DNA of 64,000 nt from NCBI GenBank assembly GCA_963761655.1, contig CAVXHI010000001.1:372001-436000 (forward strand), read 5' to 3'. The position numbers and the translations under genes are program-made. A model generated the notes under the pieces. The model was given only the letters and a program-made list of their open reading frames with translations, made no database searches and was not told where the DNA came from. The stretch's first letter is position 1. The number at the start of each line of letters is the position of its first letter. Shown here piece by piece: positions 25,777 through 35,406 of the stretch. This DNA is from RYN-122 sp963761655. Its GTDB lineage: Bacteria > Actinomycetota > Actinomycetes > Mycobacteriales > SCTD01.

Positions 25777-26802
25777 ATGAGCATGCCCAGCATCACGATC
25801 GACATGAGCTTCGAGCAGGCTGCCGCGGAGGCGCTGCGCTACCTGCGCGAGGAGGTGCCGATGGCCTTCTGGTCGGTCACCCGGGTGGAGAACGGCCGGC
25901 AGACCTACCAGTACCTCGACGACAACGCGTACGGGCTCGTGGCGGGACAGTCGCACCCGTGGGAGGACAGCTTCTGCATCCACATGGCCGCGGGCACCGC
26001 CCCGACGGTCGCCCCGGACGCCCAGGCCGTCCCCCTCTACGCCGCCGCCGCCGTCAACGCCCTGGCCCCGATCGGCGCCTACGCCGGCTCGGCCATCCGT
26101 GAGGCCGACGGGCGCCTGTTCGGCGCGGTCTGCGGGCTCAGCCCGGAGGCCAGCGACGACCCGCGGCTCGCCGCAGCGGCGCCCGTCCTGCAGCTGCTCG
26201 GTCAGCTCCTCACGATGGTCCTCGCGGTCGACCGGCAGCGCGACGAGGCCGCCCTGCGGCTCGCGGCCGCCGAGGTCGCGGCCGAGACCGACGTCCTCAC
26301 CGACCTCTACAACCGGCGGGCGTGGGAGCGGCTGCTGGCCGAGCAGGAGGAGCGCTTCCACCGCCTCGGCGACCCGACCGTCCTCGCCATGCTCGACCTC
26401 GACATGCTCAAGGTCGTCAACGACACCCAGGGCCACGCGGCGGGCGACGCGTACATCCGTCGGGCCGCGCAGGCCCTGCGTGCGGTGGTCCCGGCTGGTG
26501 ACGTGTGCGCCCGCCTCGGCGGCGACGAGTTCGGGGTCCTCATGGTCGGCTGCACCGAGGCGGAGGCCGCCCTGCGCGTCGACGCGCTCTACGACGCCCT
26601 CGAGCGGGCCGGCGTCGCCGGGTCGGTCGGCTGGGCGCCGATCACGGTGCTGCGCGGGCTGCCGGCGGCACTGGCCGAGGCGGACGAGGCGATGTACGCG
26701 GCGAAGCGCCGGCGTCGCGCGCTGCGCGCAGGGGGTGACAGGGCGCTGCGCGCCCTCCCGGAGCCCCGGGCTCAGGACGTGCGGTCGGCCAGCACCCGGT
26801 AG
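25777..26802 (+). CDS. GAF-GGDEF diguanylate cyclase
   Basis: 341 residues from ATG 25777 with CAGGAG eight bases before it. Residues 10-150 form a GAF-like sensor (PWEDSFCIHMAAG). Residues 165-330 are a GGDEF domain with the intact motif GGDEF at 248-252 and the metal Asp in LDLDMLKVVND. It should make cyclic di-GMP from two GTP in the cytoplasm. The product-inhibition site is missing: the RxxD position reads PAGD. The 3' end overlaps the convergent hydrolase gene by 31 bases. Confidence 0.9.
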   Translation: MSMPSITIDMSFEQAAAEALRYLREEVPMAFWSVTRVENGRQTYQYLDDNAYGLVAGQSHPWEDSFCIHMAAGTAPTVAPDAQAVPLYAAAAVNALAPIGAYAGSAIREADGRLFGAVCGLSPEASDDPRLAAAAPVLQLLGQLLTMVLAVDRQRDEAALRLAAAEVAAETDVLTDLYNRRAWERLLAEQEERFHRLGDPTVLAMLDLDMLKVVNDTQGHAAGDAYIRRAAQALRAVVPAGDVCARLGGDEFGVLMVGCTEAEAALRVDALYDALERAGVAGSVGWAPITVLRGLPAALAEADEAMYAAKRRRRALRAGGDRALRALPEPRAQDVRSASTR

Positions 26803-27731
26803 AGGTCGCCGAAGACGGCGTCGCGGTCGACGTCGTACGCCTCGCGGACCGGGTGCCGGCCGGCCGGGTGCTGCCAGCGCAGGTCCTCGCCGAGCACGGG
26901 GCTGTCGACGAGGTCGCTCGACAGCCAGCTCGGCTCGACGACGTACGCCACGTCGATGAGGTCCCAGATCACCTTGCTGAAGGCGGGGGAGGTCGACGCC
27001 GTCGTCCAGTGGCTGCCGAAGACGTCCCAGAGGTAGTCGCCGACGGCGCCCCTGCCGCGGACGTTCGCCTCGAGCTCGAGGTACCCGACCCGCAGCTCCT
27101 CCCCGACGTAGTACCCCGGCAGGTAGACGAGCGGGACGCCGGAGTCGAACAGCACGCGGCTGGCGTGCAGGTCGCCCGAGAGGTTGTACGACGCCTCCGG
27201 CCGCGGCCACCAGCTCGGGTGCGCCGACGTCCAGACCACCTGGACGCGCTCCTTGACGGTGGGGTCGAGCAGGACGGCGCTGGCGAGGTTGGTCGCCGCC
27301 CCCATGCCGAGGACGTAGAGCGGGCCCTCGCGGTCGGCGTGCGCCAGCTCGATCAGCGCCTCGACGCCGTCGCTGCGGACCGGGGCGTCCGGGGCGGTCA
27401 TGAACGACGACGCCCCCTTCCACACCGGGACGTCCGTGCCGACGACCTCGTTGATCCGGTGCAGCTCCGCCACGGACATGTCGATGGCGTCGCCCACCGC
27501 GATGTCGCGGACCAGCCGGTCCTGGATCCGCTGGTGGTCGATCTCGGGGTCGACCCTCCGGTAGTGCGCGGCGGTGGCCTCCCACGGGCAGGCCAGCAGC
27601 CCGAGGACGTTCAGCCGGTCCGGGCGCAGCAGGGCCCAGACGAGGGCGAACTGGTCGTCGACCTCGTTCACCACGTCGGTGTCGATGACGACGTCGACGA
27701 CGCGGTCGGTGGGCGGCAGGTCGAGGGTCAC
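26772..27731 (-). CDS. Inosine/uridine-preferring nucleoside hydrolase family protein
   Basis: 319 residues from GTG 27731, starting in the stop of the ABC ATPase gene (4-base overlap). The calcium-site motif reads VIDTDVVNEVDDQFAL; the family norm is DTDPGxDD, so the spacing is altered and the second half EVDD is kept. Later motifs LGMGAATNLASAVLLDP and YNLSGDLHASRVLFDSGVP fit the family. It would split nucleosides into base and ribose. Being the last gene of an importer operon, it may act on what that importer brings in. Confidence 0.82.
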   Translation of the reverse strand: MTLDLPPTDRVVDVVIDTDVVNEVDDQFALVWALLRPDRLNVLGLLACPWEATAAHYRRVDPEIDHQRIQDRLVRDIAVGDAIDMSVAELHRINEVVGTDVPVWKGASSFMTAPDAPVRSDGVEALIELAHADREGPLYVLGMGAATNLASAVLLDPTVKERVQVVWTSAHPSWWPRPEASYNLSGDLHASRVLFDSGVPLVYLPGYYVGEELRVGYLELEANVRGRGAVGDYLWDVFGSHWTTASTSPAFSKVIWDLIDVAYVVEPSWLSSDLVDSPVLGEDLRWQHPAGRHPVREAYDVDRDAVFGDLYRVLADRTS

Positions 27732-28730
27732 GGGTCCTCCAGGACCGTCAGGGCGGGGGCCGAGACCGTGGTGTGCTCCCCGACCTCGCCCCCGCGGACG
27801 TGCGCGGTGAGGACGGTGCCGTCCTGCAGGGCGAGCTCGAGGGCGGTGTGCGTGCCGAGGTAGCGGGCCGACCGCAGGGTCGCCTCCGCGCCGCCCGCCC
27901 CGACGACCAGCGCCTCCGGCCGGACGACGCCGACCGCGGGCCCGTCGACCGATGTCGGGAAGCCGCCGAGGGCGCACCGGAACACCCCGCCCGACGCCGA
28001 CCCGCGCACCTCGTTGCGGCCGCCGAAGAAGCGGGCCACGCGCAACGACGACGGCGCCTCGTAGAACGCCCGGGGCGGCCCGCGTCTGCTCGACCCGGCC
28101 GTCCAGGACGAGGGCGACGGAGTCGGCGAGGCTGACCGCCTCCTCCTGGTCGTGGGTGACGAACAGGGTGGTGACGCCCAGCTGCTGCTGGAGCTCCCGC
28201 ACCAGGTCGCGGACCTCGACGCGCAGGGCGGCGTCGAGCTGGCTGAACGGCTCGTCGAGCAGGAGCACCTGGGGCTCGGTCACCAGGGCGCGGGCGAGCG
28301 CGACCCGCTGCTCCTGGCCGCCGGAGACCTCACCCACCCGGCGGTCGGCGAGGTCGCCCAGGCGGACGAGGTCGAGCATCGCCTGGACCCGGGCGCGTGC
28401 CTCGCGGCGGGGCACCTTGCGCATGCGCAGCCCGAAGCCGACGTTCTCCCCGACGGTGAGGTGCGGGAACAGCAGCGCCTTCTGGAAGACCATGGCCACC
28501 GGGCGCTTCTCCGGCTTCAGGTGCAGGACCGAGGTGCCGTCGAACAGCACGTCGCCGGCGTCGGCCTCGAGCAGGCCCGCGACCACCTTGAGCGTCGTCG
28601 TCTTGCCGCAGCCGGACGGGCCGAGCAGGGCGGTGAGGGTGCCGGGCGCGACGTCGAGGTCGAGCCCGTCCACCACCGGGGAGGAGCCGTACGCCTTGGT
28701 CAGCCCCGTCACCTGCACGCTGGTGCTCAC
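27728..28730 (-). pseudogene. ABC importer ATPase (one frameshift)
   Basis: From GTG 28730: Walker A GPSGCGKTT, Q-loop VFQKALLFPHLTV, signature VSGGQEQR, Walker B VLLLDEPFSQLD, switch VTHDQEEAV. After about 28075 the C-terminal TOBE-like part (RVARFFGGRNEVRG) continues in another frame. One base change restores an ORF of about 333 residues. It is the energising subunit for the two permeases that precede it, each overlapping by a few bases. Confidence 0.8.
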
Positions 28731-29518
28731 AGCCGGCCGAACCCGACCGCGGCCGAGGAGCTCCCGGTGAGGAAGCGCGACGTGAGCAGCACCAGCAGGA
28801 ACGGCGGCGTGACGAACAGCAGCGCGAGGGCGGCCGCCTGGGTGAGGTCGTTCCCGCCGATGTAGGCGAACAGCAGCAGCGGCAGCGTCTTCACGGTGCC
28901 GCCACCGATGAGCAGGGTGAGCACGTACTCGCTCCAGGAGATGAGGAAGGCGAAGAACCCGGCGACCACGAGGGCGGGACGCACGACCGGCAGGGTGACG
29001 TGCCAGAAGGTGCGGACCGGGCCGGCGCCGAGCATCCGGGCGCTGTCCTCGTAGCCGGTCTCGAAGTTCGCGAACGCGCTGCCGAGGACCAGCGTCACGT
29101 ACGGCACGGTCGGCACGAGCTGGACCAGGACGACGCCGGGGACGGTGCCCGCGAGGCCGTACCGCAGGAAGTACACCTGGATCCCGAGGGTCACGGCGAG
29201 GCCCGGGACGATGGCGGGGGCGAGCAGCAGGAACTGCACGAGCCGCTTGCCGCGGAAGGCGTACAGCCCGAGCGCCCGGCCGGCCGACAGCCCGAGCAGG
29301 CAGGCGAGGAACGCCACCGTGACGCCGAGGACCAGCGAGGTCAGCAGACCCTGCAGCACCTCCGACGCCGGGTCGACCAGCAGGCGGACCCCCCGGGCGG
29401 AGCGCTGCTGCGGCACGAGCGCCGGGTAGCGCCACTGGCCCGCGCCCGCCCACACGAGCAGCGGCAGGAACGGCAGCAGCAGCCCCACGACCAGCAGGGT
29501 GCGCGGCACCGAGCGCAT
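28727..29518 (-). CDS. ABC importer permease (second)
   Basis: 263 residues from ATG 29518. Six membrane helices; EAA-type loop DSARMLGAGPVRTFWHVTLP. It overlaps the neighbouring permease by one base (TGATG). With the adjacent permease it would form the channel of a YnjBCD-like or spermidine/iron-type importer. Confidence 0.87.
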   Translation of the reverse strand: MRSVPRTLLVVGLLLPFLPLLVWAGAGQWRYPALVPQQRSARGVRLLVDPASEVLQGLLTSLVLGVTVAFLACLLGLSAGRALGLYAFRGKRLVQFLLLAPAIVPGLAVTLGIQVYFLRYGLAGTVPGVVLVQLVPTVPYVTLVLGSAFANFETGYEDSARMLGAGPVRTFWHVTLPVVRPALVVAGFFAFLISWSEYVLTLLIGGGTVKTLPLLLFAYIGGNDLTQAAALALLFVTPPFLLVLLTSRFLTGSSSAAVGFGRL

Positions 29519-30381
29519 CACGCGGTGCGCCGCAGGAAGCGCTCGGACGCCGCCATGTACACGGCCACGAGCGCCCCGACCAGCAGGGCGATCACGACGG
29601 CGATCGCCATGGCGACGGGCCGGGCGTTCAGGTCGGTGTCGGAGGCGTACTGGTAGGCCACCACCGGCAGGGTCGCGGGGTAGGGCCGCCCGAGCAGGAC
29701 CGGCACCTCGTAGGACCCGAACGAGAACGCGAACACCAGCACCGACGTCGCCAGCACGCCGGGGGTGATGACCGGCACGACGACGTGGCGCAGCCGGGCC
29801 CACCGGCCGGCGCCGAGCGTGCGGGCGGCGTCCTCCAGCTCGGCCACGCCCGCGTTGAGCGCCGACAGGACGACGACGCCGATGAAGGGCGCCTCCTTCC
29901 AGACGTACTCCGCGAGCAGCCCCCACCCGAAGGCGTCGTTGGTGAGCTCGGGGAAGTCGGCGGTGCCGTCGGTGAGCCCGAGGGCGTGGGAGACGCGCGA
30001 GAGCGTCCCGCCCTGGCTGAGCAGCAGCAGCATGGCCAGCGCCCCGACCAGGTGCGGCACCGGCAGGGTGCTCTGGAACACGGCCGACAGCACCCGCTTG
30101 CCGCGCCGGGTCGACCGCACCAGCAGGGCCCCGCCGGTGCCGAGGACGACGGCGAGCAGGGTGGCGAGGAACGCCGTCCGGAAGGTCAGGACGAACGACG
30201 CCCGCACCGCCGGGTCGGCGGCCATCGAGGTGTACGCGTCGGTGCTCCAGTGCCAGTCGGACAGGAACGGCAGGTACCCGAAGCTCTGCAGGACGCCCTG
30301 CACCAGGCCCCCGAGGAACAGCACCCCGACGACGGTCAGGGCCGGGGCGAGGAGCAGGGCGATCCGCAGGGACCGGTTCAC
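29518..30381 (-). CDS. ABC importer permease (first)
   Basis: 287 residues from GTG 30381, which overlaps the binding-protein stop by 4 bases. Six helices, with the EAA-type loop DAARTLGAGRWARLRHVVVP. Paired with the second permease. Confidence 0.87.
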   Translation of the reverse strand: MNRSLRIALLLAPALTVVGVLFLGGLVQGVLQSFGYLPFLSDWHWSTDAYTSMAADPAVRASFVLTFRTAFLATLLAVVLGTGGALLVRSTRRGKRVLSAVFQSTLPVPHLVGALAMLLLLSQGGTLSRVSHALGLTDGTADFPELTNDAFGWGLLAEYVWKEAPFIGVVVLSALNAGVAELEDAARTLGAGRWARLRHVVVPVITPGVLATSVLVFAFSFGSYEVPVLLGRPYPATLPVVAYQYASDTDLNARPVAMAIAVVIALLVGALVAVYMAASERFLRRTA

Positions 30382-31622
30382 TTCTGCAGGACGTTCGTCT
30401 TCCAGTCCTTCTCGATCCGCGTGACGTAGGTGCTGGTCAGCTCGGGCTGGGCGTCCCTGCTCAGGTCGGCGAGCGGGAGGACGGCGGGGCTGGTGGAGAC
30501 GGCCTGGAACGCGGCCTGCGTGGCGGGGTCGGTCTTGCGCAGGTCGATGCCCGGGAACGAGCCCGACACCTTGTAGAGCTCGAGCTGCGTCTGCGGGTCG
30601 AGCAGGGTGTCCTGCAGGACCTGCGCGCCGGCCTTGTCCGGGCTGTTGAACGGGATCGCCAGGAAGTTGTAGTTGCTGATGTTGCCGCCCTCGAAGACCG
30701 CCTCGCGGGTGGTGGCGGGGAAGGTCCCCTTCTTCACGGCCTCGCCGACGGCGCCCGGCGCGTAGGTCAGGAAGGCGCTGATCTCGCCGTTGGCGTACAG
30801 CTTCTCGACGTCGGACCCGCTCGCCGGGTAGGTCTTGCCCTGCTTGTACAGCGACGGCTCGATCTCGTTCAGGCGCTGCCAGAGCTTCGTGGCGGCAGGT
30901 CCGTACGTCGCCTCGTCGAAGGTGCCGGAGAAGCCCTCGGGCCCGCCGTTCTCCTCGTAGAAGAAGGTCCGCACGGCCATCGAGCCCGTGAAGTCCGGCG
31001 GGGCCGGCGTAGGTGAAGCGGCCCGGGTTCTCCTTCGCCCAGTCGAACAGGCTGCCGGCGCTCTTGACGTCGTCGGCGGTCAGCTTGCTGCTGTCGTAGA
31101 CGAGCGCCGAGTTGGCCTGCATCCACACCGACTCGCAGCCCTCGACCGGAAGGCCGAAGTCGTTCTTCACGGCGGGCTGCTCGAGGTCGACGTACTTCGC
31201 GTTGCCGAGCTTCTCGGCGTAGCCGCAGTACCAGAGGTCGGCCTGCTTGCCGGTGGCGAAGTTCTCGCCGTTGATCCAGATCGCGTCGACCGAGCCGTCG
31301 TCGGTCCTGCCGGCCTGCTTCTCGGCCAGCACCTTGTTCACCGCGGTGACGGTGTCGGTGATCTTGACCTGGTTCAGCGTGACGCCGCGGGCGGCGAGCT
31401 TGGTCTTCAGGTAGCCGTTGACGAAGGTGTTGAGGACGTCGTCGCCGCCGTACATGTACCAGTCGACGGTCTGCCCCTTCGCCTGCGCCTCGACGTCGGC
31501 GAACGACGCGACCGGGTCGCCCGCGGCCGTGTCGACGGGGGAGTCCGAGCCGCCGCAGGCGGCAGCAGCAGCGGCGCGGCGAGCAGGGCGAGGGCGAGGG
31601 CGGAGGTACGTCGTCTGGTCAC
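30378..31622 (-). pseudogene. ABC importer substrate-binding lipoprotein, YnjB-like (two frameshifts)
   Basis: The signal peptide begins at GTG 31622 (VTRRRTSALALALLAA). The lipobox Cys and mature N-terminus (ACGGSDSP) are in a second frame, and from about 31005 the rest (MAVRTFFYEENGG to the stop at 30378) is in a third. The mature protein has the YnjB-like opening VDWYMYGGDDVLNTFV and YVDLEQPAV. Two single-base changes give a protein of about 410 residues. It would bind the solute outside the membrane for the two permeases. Confidence 0.75.
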
Positions 31623-31663
31623 CCGCAGAGCCTGTCATGCACCCGCGTTGATACGCGAGCCGG

Positions 31664-31685
31664 GTTCACGTGCGGTTCATGAGCC
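31664..31685 (+). promoter_or_regulatory. PHO-box-like 11-bp direct repeat between divergent transporter operons
   Basis: GTTCACGTGCG and GTTCATGAGCC are adjacent on the plus strand. The unit spacing and GTTCA cores fit a PhoP site, though the sixth and seventh bases deviate. It lies 42 bp before the YnjB-like gene and 19 bp before the ABC exporter gene. Confidence 0.45.
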
Positions 31686-31703
31686 GTCCGTACGGTCGGC
31701 CTC

Positions 31704-32609
31704 GTGACCCCCGCCGTCGACGCCGTCGACCTCGTGAAGACGTACGGCGGCGTCCGGGCCGTCGACGGTCTGACGCTGCGGGTCGAGCAGGGCGAGGTCT
31801 ACGGCGTCCTCGGCCCGAACGGCGCCGGCAAGACGACGTTCCTGCGGATGCTCTTCGGCCTCGTCACCCCCGACAGCGGCACCCTCGAGGTGCAGGGCCG
31901 CAGCTGGCCCCGCGACGGCGTCCGCACCCTCGAGGGCGTCGCCGGGTTCCTCGAGAGCCCGAGGTTCTACCCGGGCCTGACCGGCCGCCGGAACCTCCAG
32001 CTGCTCGCCGGCCTGGACGGCGGCAGCTCCTCCACGCGCGTCGACGAGGTGCTCGACCTCGTCGACCTGACCGGCCGCGACCGCGACGAGGTCAAGGGGT
32101 ACTCCTTCGGGATGCGGCAGCGGCTCGGCGTCGCCGCCAGCCTCCTGCGCGACCCGCGGCTCCTGGTCCTCGACGAGCCCGCGAACGGCCTCGACCCCGC
32201 CGGCATCCGCGACATGCGCGCCCTCGTCGGACGGCTCGCCGGCAGCGGCCTCACCGTCCTGCTGAGCAGCCACGACATGGCCGAGGTCGAGCAGGTCTGC
32301 CACGACGTCACCATCCTGCGGACCGGCCGGGTGGTCTTCCACGGCTCGATCGCCACCCTCCGCGAGCGCGCCCCCGAGCAGGCCCACCGCCTGGTCACCA
32401 CCGACGACGGCCGCACCGCCGACCTCGCCCGGGCCCGCGGCCTCGAGGTCGACGTCGTCGACGACGCGCTGGCCGTCCGCGGCCCGCAGGACCGGGTCGA
32501 CGCCCTGGTGGCCGAGGTCGTCGCCGCCGGCATCGCGCTGCGCAGCCTGCGCCAGGACGAGGCCCCGCTCGAGGCGCTGTTCTTCTCCCTGACCGAAGGC
32601 GCCGCGTGA
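31704..32609 (+). CDS. ABC exporter ATPase
   Basis: 301 residues. Walker A GPNGAGKTT, signature YSFGMRQRLG, Walker B LLVLDEPANGLDP, switch SSHDMAEVE. The C-terminal 80 residues match the DUF4162-like regulatory tail of CcmA-type ATPases. It is the nucleotide-binding half of a two-component exporter with the next gene (4-base overlap). Cargo unknown; relatives export bacitracin-like peptides or sodium. Confidence 0.92.
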   Translation: MTPAVDAVDLVKTYGGVRAVDGLTLRVEQGEVYGVLGPNGAGKTTFLRMLFGLVTPDSGTLEVQGRSWPRDGVRTLEGVAGFLESPRFYPGLTGRRNLQLLAGLDGGSSSTRVDEVLDLVDLTGRDRDEVKGYSFGMRQRLGVAASLLRDPRLLVLDEPANGLDPAGIRDMRALVGRLAGSGLTVLLSSHDMAEVEQVCHDVTILRTGRVVFHGSIATLRERAPEQAHRLVTTDDGRTADLARARGLEVDVVDDALAVRGPQDRVDALVAEVVAAGIALRSLRQDEAPLEALFFSLTEGAA

Positions 32610-33424
32610 GCCGCCCCGGCACCCTCACCGCCCTGCGGTGGGAGCTGGTCAAGCTCGCCGCCCAGGCCCGCTGCCGCTACGCGCTGCTCGGCTGCGTGCT
32701 CGCCCCCGTGCTGGTCGTCCTGGTGCTCGACGGCCAGACGAAGCCCCCCAAGGACACCCTGTTCGGCCGGCACGTCCACGACAGCGGGTACGCCGTCCCG
32801 CTGCTCGTCCTGGGCTTCGCCGCCCAGTGGCTGTTCCCCCTGCTGTGCTCCCTCGTGGGCGGGGACGTCTTCGCCTCAGAGGACCAGCACGGCACCTGGA
32901 AGACCCTGCTCACCCGCTCGGTCAGCCGCACCCAGGTCTTCTGGGCCAAGGCGCTGACCGCCGTCGGGTTCACCGTGGTCGCGCTGCTGCTGCTCACCGC
33001 CAGCACGGTCGTGAGCAGCCTCGTCGTCGTCGGGACGCAGCCGCTGCCCGGGCTCAGCGGCCAGCTGATCGCGCCGTCGTCGGCGCTGCCGCTGGTGCTC
33101 CTGGCCTGGGCCAGCGTCCTGCCGCCCCTGCTCGGGTTCACCGCGCTCGCGGTCCTGCTCTCGGTGACCACCCGCAACCCGGCCGTCGGGGTCGTCGGAC
33201 CCGTCGTCGCCGGCCTCGTCATGGGCCTCGGCGGGACGCTCGGCGGGTTCGACGGCCCCCGGCGGCTCCTGCTCACGACGCCGCTCGAGGCGTGGCACGG
33301 CCTGCTCACCGTCGACCGGTTCTCGGGTCCGCTGGTGGAGGGCGCCGTCGTGAGCGCGGTCTGGACCGCCGTCTGCCTGACCGCCGCGCTCGTCGTGCTC
33401 CGCCGCCGCGACGTGATCGGGTGA
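32606..33424 (+). CDS. ABC-2 type permease
   Basis: 272 residues, GTG start overlapping the ATPase stop. Six hydrophobic helices and the ABC-2 hallmark EDQHGTWKTLLTRSVSR in the first cytoplasmic loop. Partner of the preceding ATPase. Confidence 0.88.
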   Translation: MSRPGTLTALRWELVKLAAQARCRYALLGCVLAPVLVVLVLDGQTKPPKDTLFGRHVHDSGYAVPLLVLGFAAQWLFPLLCSLVGGDVFASEDQHGTWKTLLTRSVSRTQVFWAKALTAVGFTVVALLLLTASTVVSSLVVVGTQPLPGLSGQLIAPSSALPLVLLAWASVLPPLLGFTALAVLLSVTTRNPAVGVVGPVVAGLVMGLGGTLGGFDGPRRLLLTTPLEAWHGLLTVDRFSGPLVEGAVVSAVWTAVCLTAALVVLRRRDVIG

Positions 33425-33852
33425 AGCGCCTCCTCGTGCTCGCCCTGTGCGTGCTGGCCCTGTCGGGCTGTGCGCAGGACGTCACCGCCCCCCGCCTCGA
33501 GCGCAGCCTCGGCCCGACCTTCGCCCGGCTCTACGCCCAGCGCTCCGAGCTGCTCGGGACCACCACCGTCACGCCGGCCACCGTCCGGCCCGTCACCACC
33601 TGCGACCGCGGCGGCCCGACGGTCGAGGACGTCGGCCCGGGTGCCGACTGGATCTGCACGGTCGCCTTCACCGACGACGCCGGGAAGCGGCAGGACGGGA
33701 CGTTCGAGCTGCAGGTCCGGGCGGGCAGCACCTGGACGGCCAGCGGGCCCAGCCGGCTCGTGGGCCTGGCCACGATCACCGACGCCACCACGGGCCAGCA
33801 GGTGCCGAACCCGGCGTTCGAGTTCGACGGCGCCTTCGACCCGCGCGGGTAG
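33421..33852 (+). CDS. Small secreted lipoprotein
   Basis: 143 residues, GTG overlapping the permease stop by 4 bases. Lipobox LSGC near residue 16. The mature part is beta-rich with a Cys pair (TTCDRGG and WICTVAF). Third gene of the exporter operon, so it may act with the transporter at the cell surface. Family not recognised. Confidence 0.7.
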   Translation: MKRLLVLALCVLALSGCAQDVTAPRLERSLGPTFARLYAQRSELLGTTTVTPATVRPVTTCDRGGPTVEDVGPGADWICTVAFTDDAGKRQDGTFELQVRAGSTWTASGPSRLVGLATITDATTGQQVPNPAFEFDGAFDPRG

Positions 33853-34302
33853 CTACTGCTCGATCTTGTAGCGGACCTCGAGCAGGCCCTCGCACAGCGG
33901 CGACACCTTGAGGGTGCCCTCGTTCGTGCCGGCGAGCTGGGCCTCGGCCTCGTACCCGGGCTCCTGGTCGGTGCCCTCGACGGTGTAGCCCGCGGCCTTC
34001 AGGTCGGTCAGGACCTTGTCCCGGACGGTGACGATGTCGTCGCGCCCGCCGTCGAGCTTCACGAAGGCGACCGTGGTCTTGCCCTGCGTGTCGACGTTCA
34101 GCAGCGTCGACCCGGCCGTCGTCGGCAGGCCGAGGGGGAGCGTCGCGGGGACGCCCGCGACCGGCTGCTCGCGGCCGTCGCAGACGCGCTCGCTCTTGGC
34201 GACCAGCCCGCCGCGCTCGTGCCGCTCGAACAGGGCGAAGCCGACCCCGCCGGCGGCGGCGAGGGCGAGGACGGTGACCAGGGCGACGACCGGCTTGCGC
34301 AT
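33853..34302 (-). CDS. Membrane-anchored hypothetical protein
   Basis: 149 residues from ATG 34302. One N-terminal membrane helix (about 5-25) and an extracytoplasmic domain with two Cys (RVCDGRE and PLCEGLLE) likely forming a disulfide. Start is 12 bases beyond the glnR stop on the same strand, so the two are probably cotranscribed. Function unknown. Confidence 0.65.
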   Translation of the reverse strand: MRKPVVALVTVLALAAAGGVGFALFERHERGGLVAKSERVCDGREQPVAGVPATLPLGLPTTAGSTLLNVDTQGKTTVAFVKLDGGRDDIVTVRDKVLTDLKAAGYTVEGTDQEPGYEAEAQLAGTNEGTLKVSPLCEGLLEVRYKIEQ

Positions 34303-34313
34303 GCGACGGGACC

Positions 34314-35024
34314 CTAGACGGAGACGGGGTCCTCGGAGAGGGCGGTGAGCGAGGGCGTCACGAACTTGTAACCGACGTGCCGCACCGTCCCGATCAGGGA
34401 CTCGTGCTCCGTGCCGAGCTTCGCGCGGAGCCGCCGGACGTGGACGTCGACCGTGCGGGTGCCCCCGAAGTAGTCGTAGCCCCAGACCTCCTGCAGCAGC
34501 TGCGCCCGGGTGTAGACCCGGCCCGGGTGCTGCGCGAGGTGCTTGAGCAGCTCGAACTCCTTGAAGGTGAGGTCGAGCGTGCGGCCCTTGAGGCGGCACG
34601 TGTACGTCGTCTCGTCGATCGTCAGCTCGCCGGCCCGGACGACGCCGGCCTCCTCGGCGGGCCCGACGGCGGCCTCGACCTTGCCGGTGGCCAGGCGCAG
34701 CCGGGCGTCGACCTCGGCGGGGCCGGACGTGGCGAGCAGGACGTCGTCGACGCCCCACTCCGCGGTCAGCGCGACCAGGCCGCCCTCGGTGAGGACGGCG
34801 AGCAGCGGGACGGCCAGGCCGGTGGTGCGCAGCAGCCGGCACAGCGACCGGGCGCGGGCGAGGTCCCGGCGGGCGTCGACGAGGACGACGTCGCAGGCCG
34901 GGGCGTCGAGCAGGGCGCTCGCCTCGGCCGGACCGACGCGGACGGTGTGGCCGAGCAGGCCGAGCGCGGGGAGCACCTCGGAGCTGGGCGTGACGTCGTC
35001 CGTGAGGAGCAGGAGCGCGGACAC
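34314..35024 (-). CDS. glnR: GlnR-type OmpR-family response regulator
   Basis: 236 residues from GTG 35024, with GGGAGG upstream. The N-terminal receiver-like domain is degenerate but keeps an Asp in VVLVDARRD, as in GlnR, which is not phosphorylated conventionally. The C-terminal winged helix reads TFKEFELLKHLAQHPGRVYT, VWGYDYFGGTRTVDVHVRRL. GlnR controls nitrogen assimilation genes in actinobacteria. Linkage to moaD and the mshD/pst region is as seen in related genomes. Confidence 0.85.
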   Translation of the reverse strand: MSALLLLTDDVTPSSEVLPALGLLGHTVRVGPAEASALLDAPACDVVLVDARRDLARARSLCRLLRTTGLAVPLLAVLTEGGLVALTAEWGVDDVLLATSGPAEVDARLRLATGKVEAAVGPAEEAGVVRAGELTIDETTYTCRLKGRTLDLTFKEFELLKHLAQHPGRVYTRAQLLQEVWGYDYFGGTRTVDVHVRRLRAKLGTEHESLIGTVRHVGYKFVTPSLTALSEDPVSV

Positions 35025-35136
35025 GGTGCCTCCCGGGGTCGTACGGGTCGGTCTGCCAGGCGCCGTTGCCTGGGCGGAGTGTACGGCGCGTGTCGCCCCC
35101 GTGAACGGGTGCTGCGTCACACGGCACACTGCGTCC

Positions 35137-35385
35137 ATGAGCACCGTCCGCTACTTCGCCGCCGCCAAGGACGCCGCCGGCACGGGCAGCGACGACGTCG
35201 ACGCCGCCACCCTCGCCGAGGCCCTGGCGGCCCTGCGCGGACGCCACGACGACCGCTTCACCACGGTGCTCGCCCGCTGCAGCTACGTCGTCGACGGCGC
35301 CCCGGTGGGCGGCCGCGAGCACGCCGCCGTCGTCCTGGCGCCGGGATCCGTCGTCGACGTGCTGCCTCCGTTCGCCGGCGGCTGA
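35137..35385 (+). CDS. moaD: MoaD/ThiS-family sulfur carrier protein
   Basis: 82 residues ending in Gly-Gly (PPFAGG), the thiocarboxylate-forming tail. A ubiquitin-like fold is suggested by VRYFAAAKDAAG and VVLAPGSVVDVLPP. It may serve molybdopterin synthase or another sulfur pathway; no moaE is in the window. Divergent from glnR. Confidence 0.85.
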   Translation: MSTVRYFAAAKDAAGTGSDDVDAATLAEALAALRGRHDDRFTTVLARCSYVVDGAPVGGREHAAVVLAPGSVVDVLPPFAGG

Positions 35386-35406
35386 CCGGGGGTGCACTCT
35401 CAGGGG

